A DNA stretch of 64,000 bases from Oceanitalea sp047302425 (lineage in GTDB: Bacteria > Actinomycetota > Actinomycetes > Actinomycetales > Actinomycetaceae). A program made the translations under genes and the position numbers. Location of the stretch: assembly GCF_047302425.1 (NCBI RefSeq), contig NZ_CP154855.1:2728001-2792000 (forward strand), read 5' to 3'. Numbering within the stretch: position 1 is the first letter of the stretch; every line of letters starts with the position of its first letter. The notes under the pieces are model-generated. The model saw only the letters and a program-made list of their open reading frames with translations, did not search any database and was not told where the DNA came from. Below are positions 35,909 through 44,804 of the stretch, piece after piece.

Positions 35909-38205
35909 GCGGCCGAGCGCGCCGGCTCAGCGGCCGGTGAGGGCCGGCCGGCGGGCCTGGCCCGGTCGATGGACACGGCCCGGAAGCCGCGCAGCCGCAA
36001 ACTGTTGGTCACCACGAAGACTGAGGAGAACGCCATCGCGGCCCCGGCGATGAGGGGGTTGAGCAGGGCGGCGACCGCCAGCGGGATCGCGGCGACGTTG
36101 TAGGCGAAGGCCCAGAACAGGTTGCCCTTGATGGTCGACAGGGTGCGCCGCGACAGGCGTACCGCGTCCACCGCGGCGCGCAGGTCGCCCCTGACCAGGG
36201 TCAGGGGCGAGGCCTCGATGGCCACGTCGGTGCCCGTGCCCATGGCGATGCCCAGGTCGGACTGGGCCAGTGCCGCGGCGTCGTTGACGCCGTCCCCGAC
36301 CATGGCCACCACCCGGCCGGAGTCCTGCAGCTCCCGCACGACGCGGACCTTGTCCTCGGGCATGACCTCGGCGATCACCTCCTCGATCCCCACCTCGGCG
36401 GCGATCTGGCGGGCCGCGCGGGTGTTGTCACCGGTGAGCAGGATCGGGCGCAGGCCCAGCCCCTTGAGTTCGGCCACGGCCTGGGCGGAGGTGGGCTTGA
36501 CGGTGTCGGCCACGATGAGGATCCCGCCGATGCGCCCGTCCCAGCCCACGGCCACCGCGGTGCGCCCGGCGCCCTCCGCCTCCTCCAGGACGGCGGCGAG
36601 CTCGGCCGGTAGTGGCTGGGCTGACTGCTCGGTCAGCCACCGCGCCCGACCGGCGATGACGGCATGTCCCTCGACGGTCCCGGACACTCCCAGGCCCTGG
36701 GTGTTGGCGAAGGACTCCACGGCCGGCAGGTCACCGAGCCGCTCGCGCGCTCCGGCGGCGATGGCCGCGGCGATCGGGTGTTCGGAGGCGTTCTCCAGTG
36801 CGCCGGCCAGCCGCAGTACCGTGTCCGCCTCGCCGCCGGCGGCGGGCACGACGTCCACCAGGCGCATCTGCCCGGTGGTGACGGTGCCGGTCTTGTCCAG
36901 CACGATGGTGTCCACCCGGCGGGTGGACTCCAGGATCTCTGGGCCCTTGATGAGGATGCCGAGCTGGGCGCCGCGGCCGGTGCCAACCATCAGGCCCATC
37001 GGGGTGGCCAGGCCCAGCGCGCACGGGCAGGCGATGATGAGCACGGCCACCGCGGCGGTGAACGCCAGCTCGGCGCCCGCCCCGTAGCCCAGCCAGAAGC
37101 CCAGCGTCGCCACCGACAGGGTGATGACAATCGGGACGAAGACCGCCGAGATGCGGTCGGCCAGCCGCTGGACGGGGGCCTTGCCGGTCTGGGCCTCCTC
37201 CACCAGGCGGGCCATCTGGGCCAGCTGGGTGTCGGCGCCCACCCGAGTGGCGCGTACCAGGAGCCGGCCGCCGGCGTTGACGGTCGCTCCCACCACGCCG
37301 TCACCCGGTCCGACCTCGACCGGGACCGGTTCGCCGGTGAGCATGGAGGCATCGACCGCGGAGGCGCCCTCGACGATGACACCGTCGGTGGCGATCTTCT
37401 CTCCCGGTCGCACGATGAACTCATCGCCCACCGCCAGCTGGTCCACTGCGATCCGTACCTCGCGGCCGTCGCGGACCACGGCCACGTCCTTGGCGCCCAT
37501 CTCCAGCAGGGCACGCAGCGCGGCCCCGGACTGGCGCTTGGCGCGGGCCTCGAAGTAGCGGCCGAGCAAGATCGCCGTCGTCACCGCGGCGGCGACCTCG
37601 AGGTAGATCTCGCTGGAGCCGCCACCCCGTTCGGGGATGAGGTGGAAGTCCATGCGCATGTCCGGGTGACCGGCCCCGCCCCGGAACAGGGCGTACAGGG
37701 ACCAGCCGAATGCTGCGGTCACCCCGATGCTGATCAGGGTGTCCATCGTCGCGGCGGCGTGTTTGGCGTTGATCCATGCGGCCCGGTGGAAGGGCCAGGC
37801 CCCCCACACCACGACCGGGGCGGCAAGGGTCAGGGAGAGCCACTGCCAGTTGTCGAACTGCAGCGGCCGGAACATGAAGGCCAGCACCGGCAGCGTCAGG
37901 AGCGCGCAGATGATCACCCGCCGCCGCAGCTCGGCCACGGCGTCAGGCTCGGCGTCCCGGGCCGTTTCCTCGGCCGGGGCCGTCCCGGGATCCTCACGCA
38001 GCCGCGCGGTGTACCCGGTGGCCTCGACCGTGGCCAGCGCGTCCTGGACGGAGGCACCCTCTGGTAGGGCGACCTTGGCCCGCTCGGTTGCGAAGTTCAC
38101 GCTCGCCTCGACCCCGGGCATCCGATTGAGCTTCTTCTCCACCCGGGCCGCGCACGAGGAGCACGTCATCCCGCCGATCTCCAGCTCGATGACCTGCTGA
38201 CTCAT
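35905..38205 (-). CDS. copA: Cu(I)-exporting P1B-1 ATPase
   Basis: 766 residues from ATG 38205, with GGAGGTGA five bases upstream. The N-terminal HMA domain has GGMTCSSCAARVEKKL (MxCxxC). TGEPVPV, transmembrane CPC (IACPCALGLATPMGLMVG, ~392), DKTGTVTTG (~436), HP motif in SEHPIAAAI and GDGVNDAAALAQSDLGIAMG (~635) follow. The last helices have YN...MAFSSVFVVTNSLRL. Complete CopA/CtpA-type exporter. It is in a copZ-small ORF-copA-csoR operon driven by a CsoR-box promoter. Confidence 0.96.
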   Translation of the reverse strand: MSQQVIELEIGGMTCSSCAARVEKKLNRMPGVEASVNFATERAKVALPEGASVQDALATVEATGYTARLREDPGTAPAEETARDAEPDAVAELRRRVIICALLTLPVLAFMFRPLQFDNWQWLSLTLAAPVVVWGAWPFHRAAWINAKHAAATMDTLISIGVTAAFGWSLYALFRGGAGHPDMRMDFHLIPERGGGSSEIYLEVAAAVTTAILLGRYFEARAKRQSGAALRALLEMGAKDVAVVRDGREVRIAVDQLAVGDEFIVRPGEKIATDGVIVEGASAVDASMLTGEPVPVEVGPGDGVVGATVNAGGRLLVRATRVGADTQLAQMARLVEEAQTGKAPVQRLADRISAVFVPIVITLSVATLGFWLGYGAGAELAFTAAVAVLIIACPCALGLATPMGLMVGTGRGAQLGILIKGPEILESTRRVDTIVLDKTGTVTTGQMRLVDVVPAAGGEADTVLRLAGALENASEHPIAAAIAAGARERLGDLPAVESFANTQGLGVSGTVEGHAVIAGRARWLTEQSAQPLPAELAAVLEEAEGAGRTAVAVGWDGRIGGILIVADTVKPTSAQAVAELKGLGLRPILLTGDNTRAARQIAAEVGIEEVIAEVMPEDKVRVVRELQDSGRVVAMVGDGVNDAAALAQSDLGIAMGTGTDVAIEASPLTLVRGDLRAAVDAVRLSRRTLSTIKGNLFWAFAYNVAAIPLAVAALLNPLIAGAAMAFSSVFVVTNSLRLRGFRAVSIDRARPAGRPSPAAEPARSAA

Positions 38206-38237
38206 CGACTCACCTCCATCCCCTTGGGCCACCGACC

Positions 38238-38390
38238 TCAGCGGGCGGCGGCCTCCTCCAGCTCCACCACACCCGGGCCCGCGGCGGCGTCGGGCTCATC
38301 CGGGCCGAGCACCGACCCCAGCCCATAGCCGGCGCCCAGCGCCAGGGCCAGGACCAACGCGAACCCGGTCAACTTGGCACTGCTCCTCAC
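38238..38390 (-). CDS. Small membrane/exported protein between copZ and copA
   Basis: 50 residues from GTG 38390, which overlaps the copZ stop (GTGA). One hydrophobic helix (LTGFALVLALALGAGYGLG) is followed by an acidic tail (DEPDAAAGPGVVELEEAAAR). It may be a remnant or short form of the membrane proteins often found between copZ and copA in actinobacteria. Its coupling to copZ and spacing to copA (32 bases) support translation. No family assigned. Confidence 0.6.
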   Translation of the reverse strand: MRSSAKLTGFALVLALALGAGYGLGSVLGPDEPDAAAGPGVVELEEAAAR

Positions 38391-38611
38391 GCAGGCGTCC
38401 GGGTGAGCTCATAGCCGGCCTCGTCCACGGCCGCTCGGACCTCATCCACCGGTACGTCGCCGGCGCTGGAGACCTTGATTGTCGACTCTCCACCGGCGAC
38501 CAGGTCGACCTCGACGTTCTGGACGCCGGCGATCTTGCCGACCTCCTCGGCCACGGAGCCGACGCAATGGCCGCAAGTCATGCCGGTAACGCTGAAGGTA
38601 CTGGTAGCCAT
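38387..38611 (-). CDS. copZ: CopZ copper chaperone (HMA domain)
   Basis: 74 residues, ATG 38611. A single HMA domain with VTGMTCGHCVGSVAEEVGKIAGV (MxCxxC) and a C-terminal DEAGYEL, full length for CopZ. It delivers Cu(I) to CopA in the cytoplasm. First gene of the copZ-copA-csoR operon. Confidence 0.95.
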   Translation of the reverse strand: MATSTFSVTGMTCGHCVGSVAEEVGKIAGVQNVEVDLVAGGESTIKVSSAGDVPVDEVRAAVDEAGYELTRTPA

Positions 38612-38658
38612 GAGGGCCTCCCCTTGATCGGTGGTGCGTGCCAGGACGGCACCATCTT

Positions 38659-38687
38659 TTTATACCCCCTGGGGGTACGCTGGACAA
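38659..38687 (-). promoter_or_regulatory. copZ promoter with CsoR operator in the spacer
   Basis: On the minus strand TTGTCC (38687-38682) and TATAAA (38664-38659) are separated by exactly 17 bases. That spacer is almost filled by the perfect palindrome TACCCCCTGGGGGTA (38663-38677 on the plus strand), the CsoR box. Binding would occlude the promoter. The -10 lies 47 bases upstream of the copZ start. Confidence 0.85.
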
Positions 38688-38926
38688 GTGGCCGGGTTAT
38701 GGTGCTGGCACGGCAAGCGTGCTCCGAAAACGCGTGGATCCTCGCGGTTCCCGAAGGGGTCGCCGCACCGGCGGCACCGCCTGGTGAACGGTGAAGATTC
38801 GGTTAAGAACCGGCCCGGTCGCCCCCCGGTTGGGGAACTTCCCACCAAAGCGGCGACGATGGTCGCCGGACCAGTGCAGCGATCAGTGAGCCCCGGGCGG
38901 GGTTTCGGTTGGGAAAGGTGACAAGC
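38688..38926. other. Intergenic region between copZ promoter and tlpA-like gene
   Basis: About 240 bases. An in-frame run of ~96 codons exists on the plus strand but has no domain, no ribosome site and Arg/Pro-rich random-looking content. It probably holds the tlpA promoter (ATTCGGTTAAGAAC near 38794-38807 is an AT-richer patch). Nothing else seen. Confidence 0.4.
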
Positions 38927-39532
38927 GTGAGACCCTCCAGGCGTCGGGCACCCCTCAGGCGCGTGCTCACGGCGGCCGCCCTGGCCACCGTCGTGGCCTT
39001 GAGCGGCTGTGCCGCCACCGCCCAGACCGACGCGGGACAAGACTCCGGCGCCGGCTACATCGCCGGAGACGGGTCCCTGGCGACCTGGGAGCCGCAGCAG
39101 CGCGACGGCGCCATCGAGCTCATCGGTCAGACCTACGACAGCGAGGAGGTCGACCTGAGCCAGTGGCGCGGGGAGGTGGTGGTGGTCAACTTCTGGTATG
39201 CCGCCTGCCCGCCGTGCCGCGCCGAGGCCGGGGACCTGGGGGCCATCTACGAGGACTACACCCCCCAGGGGGTGCAGCTGCTCGGGGTCAACCCCCGCGA
39301 CGACGCGGCCACCGCCCAGGCCTTCGAGCGCACCTTCCAGGTCCCCTACCCCTCCATCCACGACCAAGGGGCCGCGGCCGTGGCCGCCTTCCAAGGACTC
39401 GTGCCACTCCAGGCCATGCCCACCACCGTGGTCCTGGACCGCCAGGGCCGGGTCGCGGCCCGCATCATGGGCCAGATCGACCCCACCATGCTGCGCGGCC
39501 TCATCGACGACACCCTCGCCGAGACGGCCTGA
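38927..39532 (+). CDS. TlpA/ResA-like thiol-disulfide reductase lipoprotein
   Basis: 201 residues from GTG 38927, with AAAGGTG upstream; a TTG at 38909 has no such site. Signal peptide with lipobox VVALSGCAAT. The redoxin domain has VVVVNFWYAACPPCRAEAGDLG (CPPC active site) and QAMPTTVVLDRQG (cis-Pro). In cytochrome c maturation (System II) ResA keeps the haem-binding Cys reduced. It is followed by ccdA, and after an interruption by resB and ccsB, forming a complete System II set. Confidence 0.92.
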   Translation: MRPSRRRAPLRRVLTAAALATVVALSGCAATAQTDAGQDSGAGYIAGDGSLATWEPQQRDGAIELIGQTYDSEEVDLSQWRGEVVVVNFWYAACPPCRAEAGDLGAIYEDYTPQGVQLLGVNPRDDAATAQAFERTFQVPYPSIHDQGAAAVAAFQGLVPLQAMPTTVVLDRQGRVAARIMGQIDPTMLRGLIDDTLAETA

Positions 39533-39535
39533 GCG

Positions 39536-40321
39536 ATGGACCAGCTCGGCTCCTTCTTCGCCGGCACCGTGCTCACCGGCCCCATGCTCGCCGCGCTCCC
39601 CGTGGCCGCGATCGCCGGATTTATCTCCTTCGCCTCCCCGTGCGTGTTGCCCCTGCTGCCTGGGTACGTCGGCTACCTCAGCGGCATGGCCGGGGCCACC
39701 ACCCCCGGCGCCCGCCTGCCTGGCGGGCAGCAGACCAAGGTCCGTGACGGGCGGCTCCTGGCCGGGGTACTGCTCTTCGTCGCCGGCTTCACCGCCGTGT
39801 TCGTCCTGCTCGGCGTCGTCTTCGCCTGGCTGGGGATCCTGCTCGCGCCCTGGCTCGACCTCACCACCCGCATCTTCGGCGCGCTGGTCGTGCTCATGGG
39901 CCTGGCCTTCATGGGCTACGTCCCATTCATGCAACGCGACCGCCGCCTGCACCTGACCCCCCGGCAGGGCCTGTGGGGAGCGCCGCTCCTCGGTGTCGTG
40001 TTCGGGCTGGGCTGGGCGCCCTGCATGGGCCCCACCCTGGCCGCGGTCCTCAGCCTCGCCTTCAGCGAGGCCGATCCCGCCCGCGGCGGGGTCCTCGTGT
40101 TCGCCTACAGCCTCGGCCTCGGTGTCCCGTTCGTCGCCGGGGCGATGCTGCTGTCCCGCTCGACCCGCGCACTGGGTTTCCTGCGCCGCCACCGCCGCGC
40201 GTTCCAACGCCTCGGCGGCGGGCTGCTCGTCCTGCTCGGACTCGCGATGGTCACCGGGCTGTGGATCTGGGTGTCGGGCTACCTGCAGGGCCTCGTCGCC
40301 AACTTCCAGACCCTCGTCTGA
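39536..40321 (+). CDS. ccdA: CcdA cytochrome c biogenesis protein
   Basis: 261 residues, three bases after the TlpA-like gene. Six helices. Redox Cys in FASPCVLPLLPGYVGYLSGM and GLGWAPCMGPTLAAVLSLA are canonical for CcdA. It moves electrons from cytoplasmic thioredoxin to the exported TlpA/ResA-like protein. This is the second CcdA-like gene in the window; the one at 32 kb is more divergent. Followed by a strong hairpin. Confidence 0.94.
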   Translation: MDQLGSFFAGTVLTGPMLAALPVAAIAGFISFASPCVLPLLPGYVGYLSGMAGATTPGARLPGGQQTKVRDGRLLAGVLLFVAGFTAVFVLLGVVFAWLGILLAPWLDLTTRIFGALVVLMGLAFMGYVPFMQRDRRLHLTPRQGLWGAPLLGVVFGLGWAPCMGPTLAAVLSLAFSEADPARGGVLVFAYSLGLGVPFVAGAMLLSRSTRALGFLRRHRRAFQRLGGGLLVLLGLAMVTGLWIWVSGYLQGLVANFQTLV

Positions 40322-40329
40322 CCCGGGCC

Positions 40330-40363
40330 GGTGGTGGCCCGCAGCCAGCTGCGGGCCACCACC
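40330..40363. terminator. Bidirectional terminator hairpin
   Basis: GGTGGTGGCCCGCAG (40330-40344), four-base loop CCAG, perfect 15-bp complement (40349-40363). It lies between the converging ccdA and NlpC/P60 genes. Confidence 0.85.
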
Positions 40364-40368
40364 GCTGC

Positions 40369-41208
40369 TCAGCCCACCCGGATGAACGTCGGGTTGGCCT
40401 TGTAGATGTCACGCACCGACAGCGGGTTACCCGGGCTGAAGGCCGCGATGTACTGCCCCTCACCCACGTAGATCCCCACGTGCCCGGGCCACCACACCAG
40501 GTCACCGGGCTGGGCCTGGGAGGCGGAGACCTGCGTGCCCGCGTTGCGCTGCGCCGCGGAGGACCGCGGGATGGAGATGCCCGCCTGGGCGTAGACGTAC
40601 TGGGTGAACCCCGAGCAGTCAAAGCCCGCCGGGGTCGACCCGCCCCACACGTAAGGGGTGCCGACGTACCGGTAGGCGATGTCAAGGACAGCATTGCCCG
40701 ACGTGTTGGCCGGCGGGGCCTCGCTGCGGGAAGCCGAGCGCGAGGCCGAAGCAGCCTCCCGCTCAGTGACCGCCGTCGACGTCGTCGCCGACACGCTCGC
40801 CTGCCCCTGGGGGATCGTCAGCACCTCACCGACACGGATCAGCGCCTGCGCGTTCAGACCGTTGGCGGTGACGATCGCCGAGATCGTACTGTCGTAGCGC
40901 TGCGCCAGCTTCCACACGGTGTCACCGGAGACGACGGTGTGGGTGACCTCCGCGGTCTCGGTACCACTGGCCTGCGCACTCGCCGTCGGGGTATCGCTGG
41001 CCTGGGTGCCGACCACCGGCGGGTCGGGGTGGACCGGCTCCATCGCAGAGGCGGTGGTCGTGGCCATGGTCAGCACCAAACCGGAGGAAGCCGCGGCAAG
41101 CGCGGCACGACGCGCGGCCGGACCCGTCAAGCACGGACCCAGTGATGAGAAAACGGTAACGGGACGGCCCTCGGCACGGTGCCGACCACGGGTGTGGCTA
41201 GATGTCAC
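40369..41208 (-). CDS. Secreted LysM-NlpC/P60 peptidoglycan endopeptidase
   Basis: 279 residues from GTG 41208, with GGAGAGG nine bases upstream inside the riboswitch. N-terminal signal segment (AALAAASSGLVLTMATTTASA), a LysM domain (HTVVSGDTVWKLAQRYDSTISAIVTANGL, ~90-135), a Ser/Ala linker, and a NlpC/P60 domain with catalytic Cys in FDCSGFTQYVY and His in WWPGHVGIYVG. It cleaves peptide cross-links in the wall. The leader carries a c-di-AMP riboswitch, as in many actinobacterial cell-wall hydrolases. Confidence 0.94.
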   Translation of the reverse strand: MTSSHTRGRHRAEGRPVTVFSSLGPCLTGPAARRAALAAASSGLVLTMATTTASAMEPVHPDPPVVGTQASDTPTASAQASGTETAEVTHTVVSGDTVWKLAQRYDSTISAIVTANGLNAQALIRVGEVLTIPQGQASVSATTSTAVTEREAASASRSASRSEAPPANTSGNAVLDIAYRYVGTPYVWGGSTPAGFDCSGFTQYVYAQAGISIPRSSAAQRNAGTQVSASQAQPGDLVWWPGHVGIYVGEGQYIAAFSPGNPLSVRDIYKANPTFIRVG

Positions 41209-41213
41209 GGGTA

Positions 41214-41340
41214 AACCTCTCCAGGGCGCCTACGAGGTCAGCTGTCGGGTTCGGGTAGGAGCACACCCGGCTCAGGCATCGAGCTTCACCCCAAGGACCT
41301 GCACGCAGGCCCACATCGGGTTCCCCGTCCCTGCCACGGA
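41214..41340 (-). promoter_or_regulatory. c-di-AMP (ydaO/yuaA) riboswitch controlling the NlpC/P60 gene
   Basis: Read on the minus strand the leader contains ACGGGGAACCC near 41325, TTGGGGTGAAGC near 41290, CCGAACCCGACAGC near 41245 and GACCTCGTAGGCGCC then GGAGAGG near 41240-41214. These are the conserved blocks of the ydaO class in order. The 3' element overlaps the ribosome binding site, so translational control is plausible. Recognised from motif order; no covariance search was run. Upstream to 41590 only promoter-like sequence for both directions is seen. Confidence 0.8.
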
Positions 41341-41590
41341 CGATCGAGGACCACAGTGCGGTGGCAGGGCTCGGCGTCCGCACGTGAGCTTCTGCGATGA
41401 AGGGGGCAAGAAGCAGAAGCGACGCTACACACGCCAACCCCAGGATCACGGTTCGATAACGGCCCTACGGGAAGAGTTCATCAAACCTTCATCAACATCA
41501 CGACTCCTGCCCAGGCACCCCCCGGGCACCCCGCGTAACGTCGCAAGCCCGCACCGACACGGGGCAAGCAATCAGAGATGGAGGAAGACA

Positions 41591-41992
41591 ATGAGAACCG
41601 CGGAGATGATCACCACCCACCCCGGCGAGATCGGCCTCGACGTCGACCCGCTCGCGCGGGCGATCGAGGCCCTGGTGGCGTGTTCCCAGGCCTGTACCGC
41701 CTGCGCGGACGCCTGCCTCAGCGAGGACATGGTCGACCAGCTGCGCAAGTGCATCCGGACCAACCTCGACTGCGCCGATATCTGCGACACCACAGCCCGC
41801 GTGCTGTCCCGGCACACCGGCTATGACGCCAACCTCACCCGCGCCCTGCTCCAGGCCTGCATCCAGGCATGTCGCTCCTGCGGGGATGAGTGCGCTGCCC
41901 ATGCCGGCCACCATGAGCACTGCCGCATCTGCGCCGAGGCCTGCCGTGCCTGCGAGCAGGCCTGCACCGAGCTCCTCGCCACCATCGGCTGA
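41591..41992 (+). CDS. Four-helix-bundle copper-storage-type (Csp/DUF326) protein
   Basis: 133 residues from ATG 41591 with GGAGGAAG upstream. At least 14 Cys, most in helix-spaced CxxxC patterns: ACSQACTACADACL, CIRTNLDCADICDTTA, CIQACRSCGDECAAHAGHHEHCRICAEACRACEQAC. This is the signature of Csp-type four-helix proteins that fill their core with Cu(I). No signal peptide or Tat motif is seen, so it is probably cytosolic (Csp3-like). A His cluster (HAGHHEH) sits at the bundle mouth. It stands between copper operons. Confidence 0.9.
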   Translation: MRTAEMITTHPGEIGLDVDPLARAIEALVACSQACTACADACLSEDMVDQLRKCIRTNLDCADICDTTARVLSRHTGYDANLTRALLQACIQACRSCGDECAAHAGHHEHCRICAEACRACEQACTELLATIG

Positions 41993-42149
41993 CGACGCCC
42001 GCACCACAGCCCCGACCGTCGCGTCGCCACACCGAAACCGACGCATCTTAATCAAACCTTAACCGGCATTCCCGGTCTTTCAGGACGGTGGGTTAGCGTC
42101 CCCGTGTGTGCACGGGTCCCCGGTCGTCGGCTTACGTGAGGACTGTGTG

Positions 42150-43739
42150 ATGGTCTACCGTCCCGCCGGTCTACGGACGATGGATGAGGCACCGGGCACT
42201 CCGTCCCAGCCCCCGGCTCCCGGCGGAATCGGTGTGCGCGGCTGGCTGCGCTGGGCCTGGCGCCAGCTCACCTCGATGCGGGTGGCGCTGCTGCTGCTCA
42301 TGCTGCTCGCCCTGGCCGCGCTGCCCGGGGCGTTCATCCCGCAGATCCCGCAGGATCCCGCCGGCGTGGCCACCCTGCGCGCCGACCGGCCCCAGCTCGC
42401 CACCTGGCTCGAGCGCCTTGGCCTGCTCGACATCTACGCCGCGCCCTGGTTCGCCGCGATCTACCTGCTGCTGTTCATCTCCCTCATCGGCTGCATCCTG
42501 CCGCGCACCAAGGCCCACATCACCGCGCTGCGCGCGGCACCCTCCCGTGTCCCGCGCCGCCTGACCCGCTTCCCGGTCCGTGACACGCACATGACGACGG
42601 CGTCCCCCGAGGAGGTGACCGGGGCGGTCCGCTCGGCGCTGGGCCGCCGCTTCCGGGTGGCCGTGACCGCGGAAGGGATCAGCGCCGAACGTGGCTACCT
42701 GCGCGAGACCGGCAACATCGTCTTCCACCTGTCCCTGATCGGGGTGCTCGTCGCCCTGGGTGCCGCGCAGCTGGTCGCCTACCGCGGGCAGGCCGTCGTC
42801 GTCGAGGGTCGCACCTTCGCCAACGCCCTGGTCGACTACGACACCTTCACCCCCGGGACACTGGTCACGGGCGACGACCTCGAGCCCTTCACCTTCTCCC
42901 TGACCGAGCTCACCTCCCGGTTCACCGTCGACGCCCAGGCCCGCGACTTCGCCGCCCGGGTCGTGGTCACCGAGCCTGACGGCCGGCGCTACGAGGACAC
43001 CATCCGGGTCAACTACCCGATCAACGCAGCCGGCGCGAACATCTACCTGGCCGGCAACGGCTTCGCCCCCCACCTGACCGTGCGTGACGCCGAGGGGCAG
43101 GTGGCGTTCTCCCAGCCGGTGCCCTTCCTGCCCGAGGACGACTTCTACACCTCCCGCGGTGTGGTCAAGGTCCCCGACGTCTCCCCCGGCCTGGACCAGC
43201 TCGGCTTCACCGGCTACCTGCTGCCCACTGCCATGTCCGAGGAGGACGGGCTGCGCTCGGTGCACCCCCAACCCAACGCACCGCTCATCGTCCTGGAGGT
43301 CTACACCGGTGACCTCGGCCTGGACCAGGGCATCCCGCAGAACGTCTACCAGCTCGACACCGACAACATGACCCAGGTGATGGACGGCGCCGAAGAGGTC
43401 AAGATCCTCATCGCACCCGGTGAGGAGGTCGAGCTCCCCGACGGGCTGGGCACCATCTCCTTCGAGTCCCTGCCCCGCTTCGCGGCCATCGACCTGCGCT
43501 ACGACCCCACCCTCCCCCTCCTGCTGGTCTCCTCCCTCGCGGCCATGGCCGGCCTGTCCGCCTCACTGTTCGCCCCCCGCCGCCGGCTGTGGGTCAAGAC
43601 CACCCCGAACGGCACCGGCCACACCCTCGTCGAGGCCGCCGCCCTGGCCCGCGGCGACGACCCGGGCCTTCCGCGCGAGCTCGAGCGCGTCATGACCGCG
43701 GTTCGGGCCACCACCCCCACCCAACAGGAGGACACGTGA
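42150..43739 (+). CDS. resB: ResB-family cytochrome c biogenesis protein
   Basis: 529 residues from ATG 42150 (GAGGA eight bases before); in-frame starts at 42108 and 42180 exist. Helices include MRVALLLLMLLALAALPG and GNIVFHLSLIGVLVALG, a large extracytoplasmic domain follows, and a C-terminal helix (LLLVSSLAAMAGLSASLFAPRRR). RETGNIVFHLSLIG carries the conserved His for haem handling. With CcsB it forms the System II haem lyase. The stop overlaps the ccsB GTG by four bases. Confidence 0.92.
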   Translation: MVYRPAGLRTMDEAPGTPSQPPAPGGIGVRGWLRWAWRQLTSMRVALLLLMLLALAALPGAFIPQIPQDPAGVATLRADRPQLATWLERLGLLDIYAAPWFAAIYLLLFISLIGCILPRTKAHITALRAAPSRVPRRLTRFPVRDTHMTTASPEEVTGAVRSALGRRFRVAVTAEGISAERGYLRETGNIVFHLSLIGVLVALGAAQLVAYRGQAVVVEGRTFANALVDYDTFTPGTLVTGDDLEPFTFSLTELTSRFTVDAQARDFAARVVVTEPDGRRYEDTIRVNYPINAAGANIYLAGNGFAPHLTVRDAEGQVAFSQPVPFLPEDDFYTSRGVVKVPDVSPGLDQLGFTGYLLPTAMSEEDGLRSVHPQPNAPLIVLEVYTGDLGLDQGIPQNVYQLDTDNMTQVMDGAEEVKILIAPGEEVELPDGLGTISFESLPRFAAIDLRYDPTLPLLLVSSLAAMAGLSASLFAPRRRLWVKTTPNGTGHTLVEAAALARGDDPGLPRELERVMTAVRATTPTQQEDT

Positions 43740-44707
43740 ACGACCTCGGCCAGCTCAGCCTGCTGGTGATCTACGGCGCCATGGCCGCCTACGCCCTCGC
43801 GATGATCGCCTTCGGCATCGACCTGTCCGCGCTGCGCGACCGCGGCCCCGCAGGCCGACCCCGCCGCGCCGCCCGCATCGCGATGACCACGACGACCGCC
43901 GGCCTGGCCCTGCACGCCATTGGCGTGGTCACCCGCGGTATCGCCGCCGGGCGGGTGCCCTGGGCGAACATGTACGAGTTCACCCTCGTCTTCACCCTCG
44001 TCGCGGTCGGCACGTTCCTGGCCATCCAGCGTTGGCGCGACCTGCGCTACCTCGGCGCAATGGTCATCACGCCCACGCTGCTCGCCCTCGGGCTAGCGGT
44101 GTCCGTGTTCTACGTCAAGGCCGACGGCGTCAGTCCCGCCCTGGACCACTACTGGCTCGTCATCCACGTCTCCGTCGCAACGATGGCGATCGGCGTCTTC
44201 GCCGTGGCCGCCGTACTGTCGGTGGTCCAGCTGGTCAAGCAGCGCGGGGAGCAGACCGCCCTGGAGAGCCACAAGCAGCGTGAGCCCGCCGTCGCCCGCG
44301 CCGGCGGGCTCACCGGGACAAGCGGCGCCGCAACCTCCGGTGACCACGCCGAAGCAGTGGAGCGCGGGTTCTGGGGGCGGCTGGCTGACGTGCTCCCGGG
44401 CTCCGGTGAGCTCGAGCGCTACGCCTACCGGCTCAACGCCGTCGGCTTCCTGCTGTGGACCTTCACCCTCATCGCCGGCGCGATCTGGGCGGAGCACGCC
44501 TGGGGCCGCCCGTGGGACTGGGATCCCAAGGAGGTCGGCACCTTCGTCGTATGGGTTACCTACGCTGCCTACCTCCACGCCCGCGCCACCCGCGGCTGGG
44601 ACGGCCGCAAAGCCGCCTACCTCGGCCTGTCCGGCTTCGTGCTCGTGCTCATCAACTACTTCGTGGTCAACCTCTTCACCGAGACCGTCCACGGCTACGC
44701 CTTCTAA
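43736..44707 (+). CDS. ccsB: CcsB/ResC cytochrome c assembly protein
   Basis: 323 residues from GTG 43736 after GGAGG, overlapping resB. Eight helices and the tryptophan-rich motif AEHAWGRPWDWDPKEVGTFVVWVTYAAYLHARA, with conserved His in DHYWLVIHVSVA. Partner of ResB in attaching haem to apocytochromes c. A hydrophilic Ala/Gly insertion (~180-220) separates helices. CueP follows after 97 bases. Confidence 0.94.
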   Translation: MNDLGQLSLLVIYGAMAAYALAMIAFGIDLSALRDRGPAGRPRRAARIAMTTTTAGLALHAIGVVTRGIAAGRVPWANMYEFTLVFTLVAVGTFLAIQRWRDLRYLGAMVITPTLLALGLAVSVFYVKADGVSPALDHYWLVIHVSVATMAIGVFAVAAVLSVVQLVKQRGEQTALESHKQREPAVARAGGLTGTSGAATSGDHAEAVERGFWGRLADVLPGSGELERYAYRLNAVGFLLWTFTLIAGAIWAEHAWGRPWDWDPKEVGTFVVWVTYAAYLHARATRGWDGRKAAYLGLSGFVLVLINYFVVNLFTETVHGYAF

Positions 44708-44804
44708 CCAGCGTCAGCCAATCCCACCCCGACCGCGCAACCCCCACCTCATCCCGTTCCGAATGCCCCTGCGAACCGCCGGGACAACCACACAGGAGCA
44801 GAAC

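Noticed and set aside
38631..38921. A 96-codon frame in the copZ-tlpA gap
   Set aside because: No ribosome site, no domain, composition random-looking; crosses the copZ promoter.
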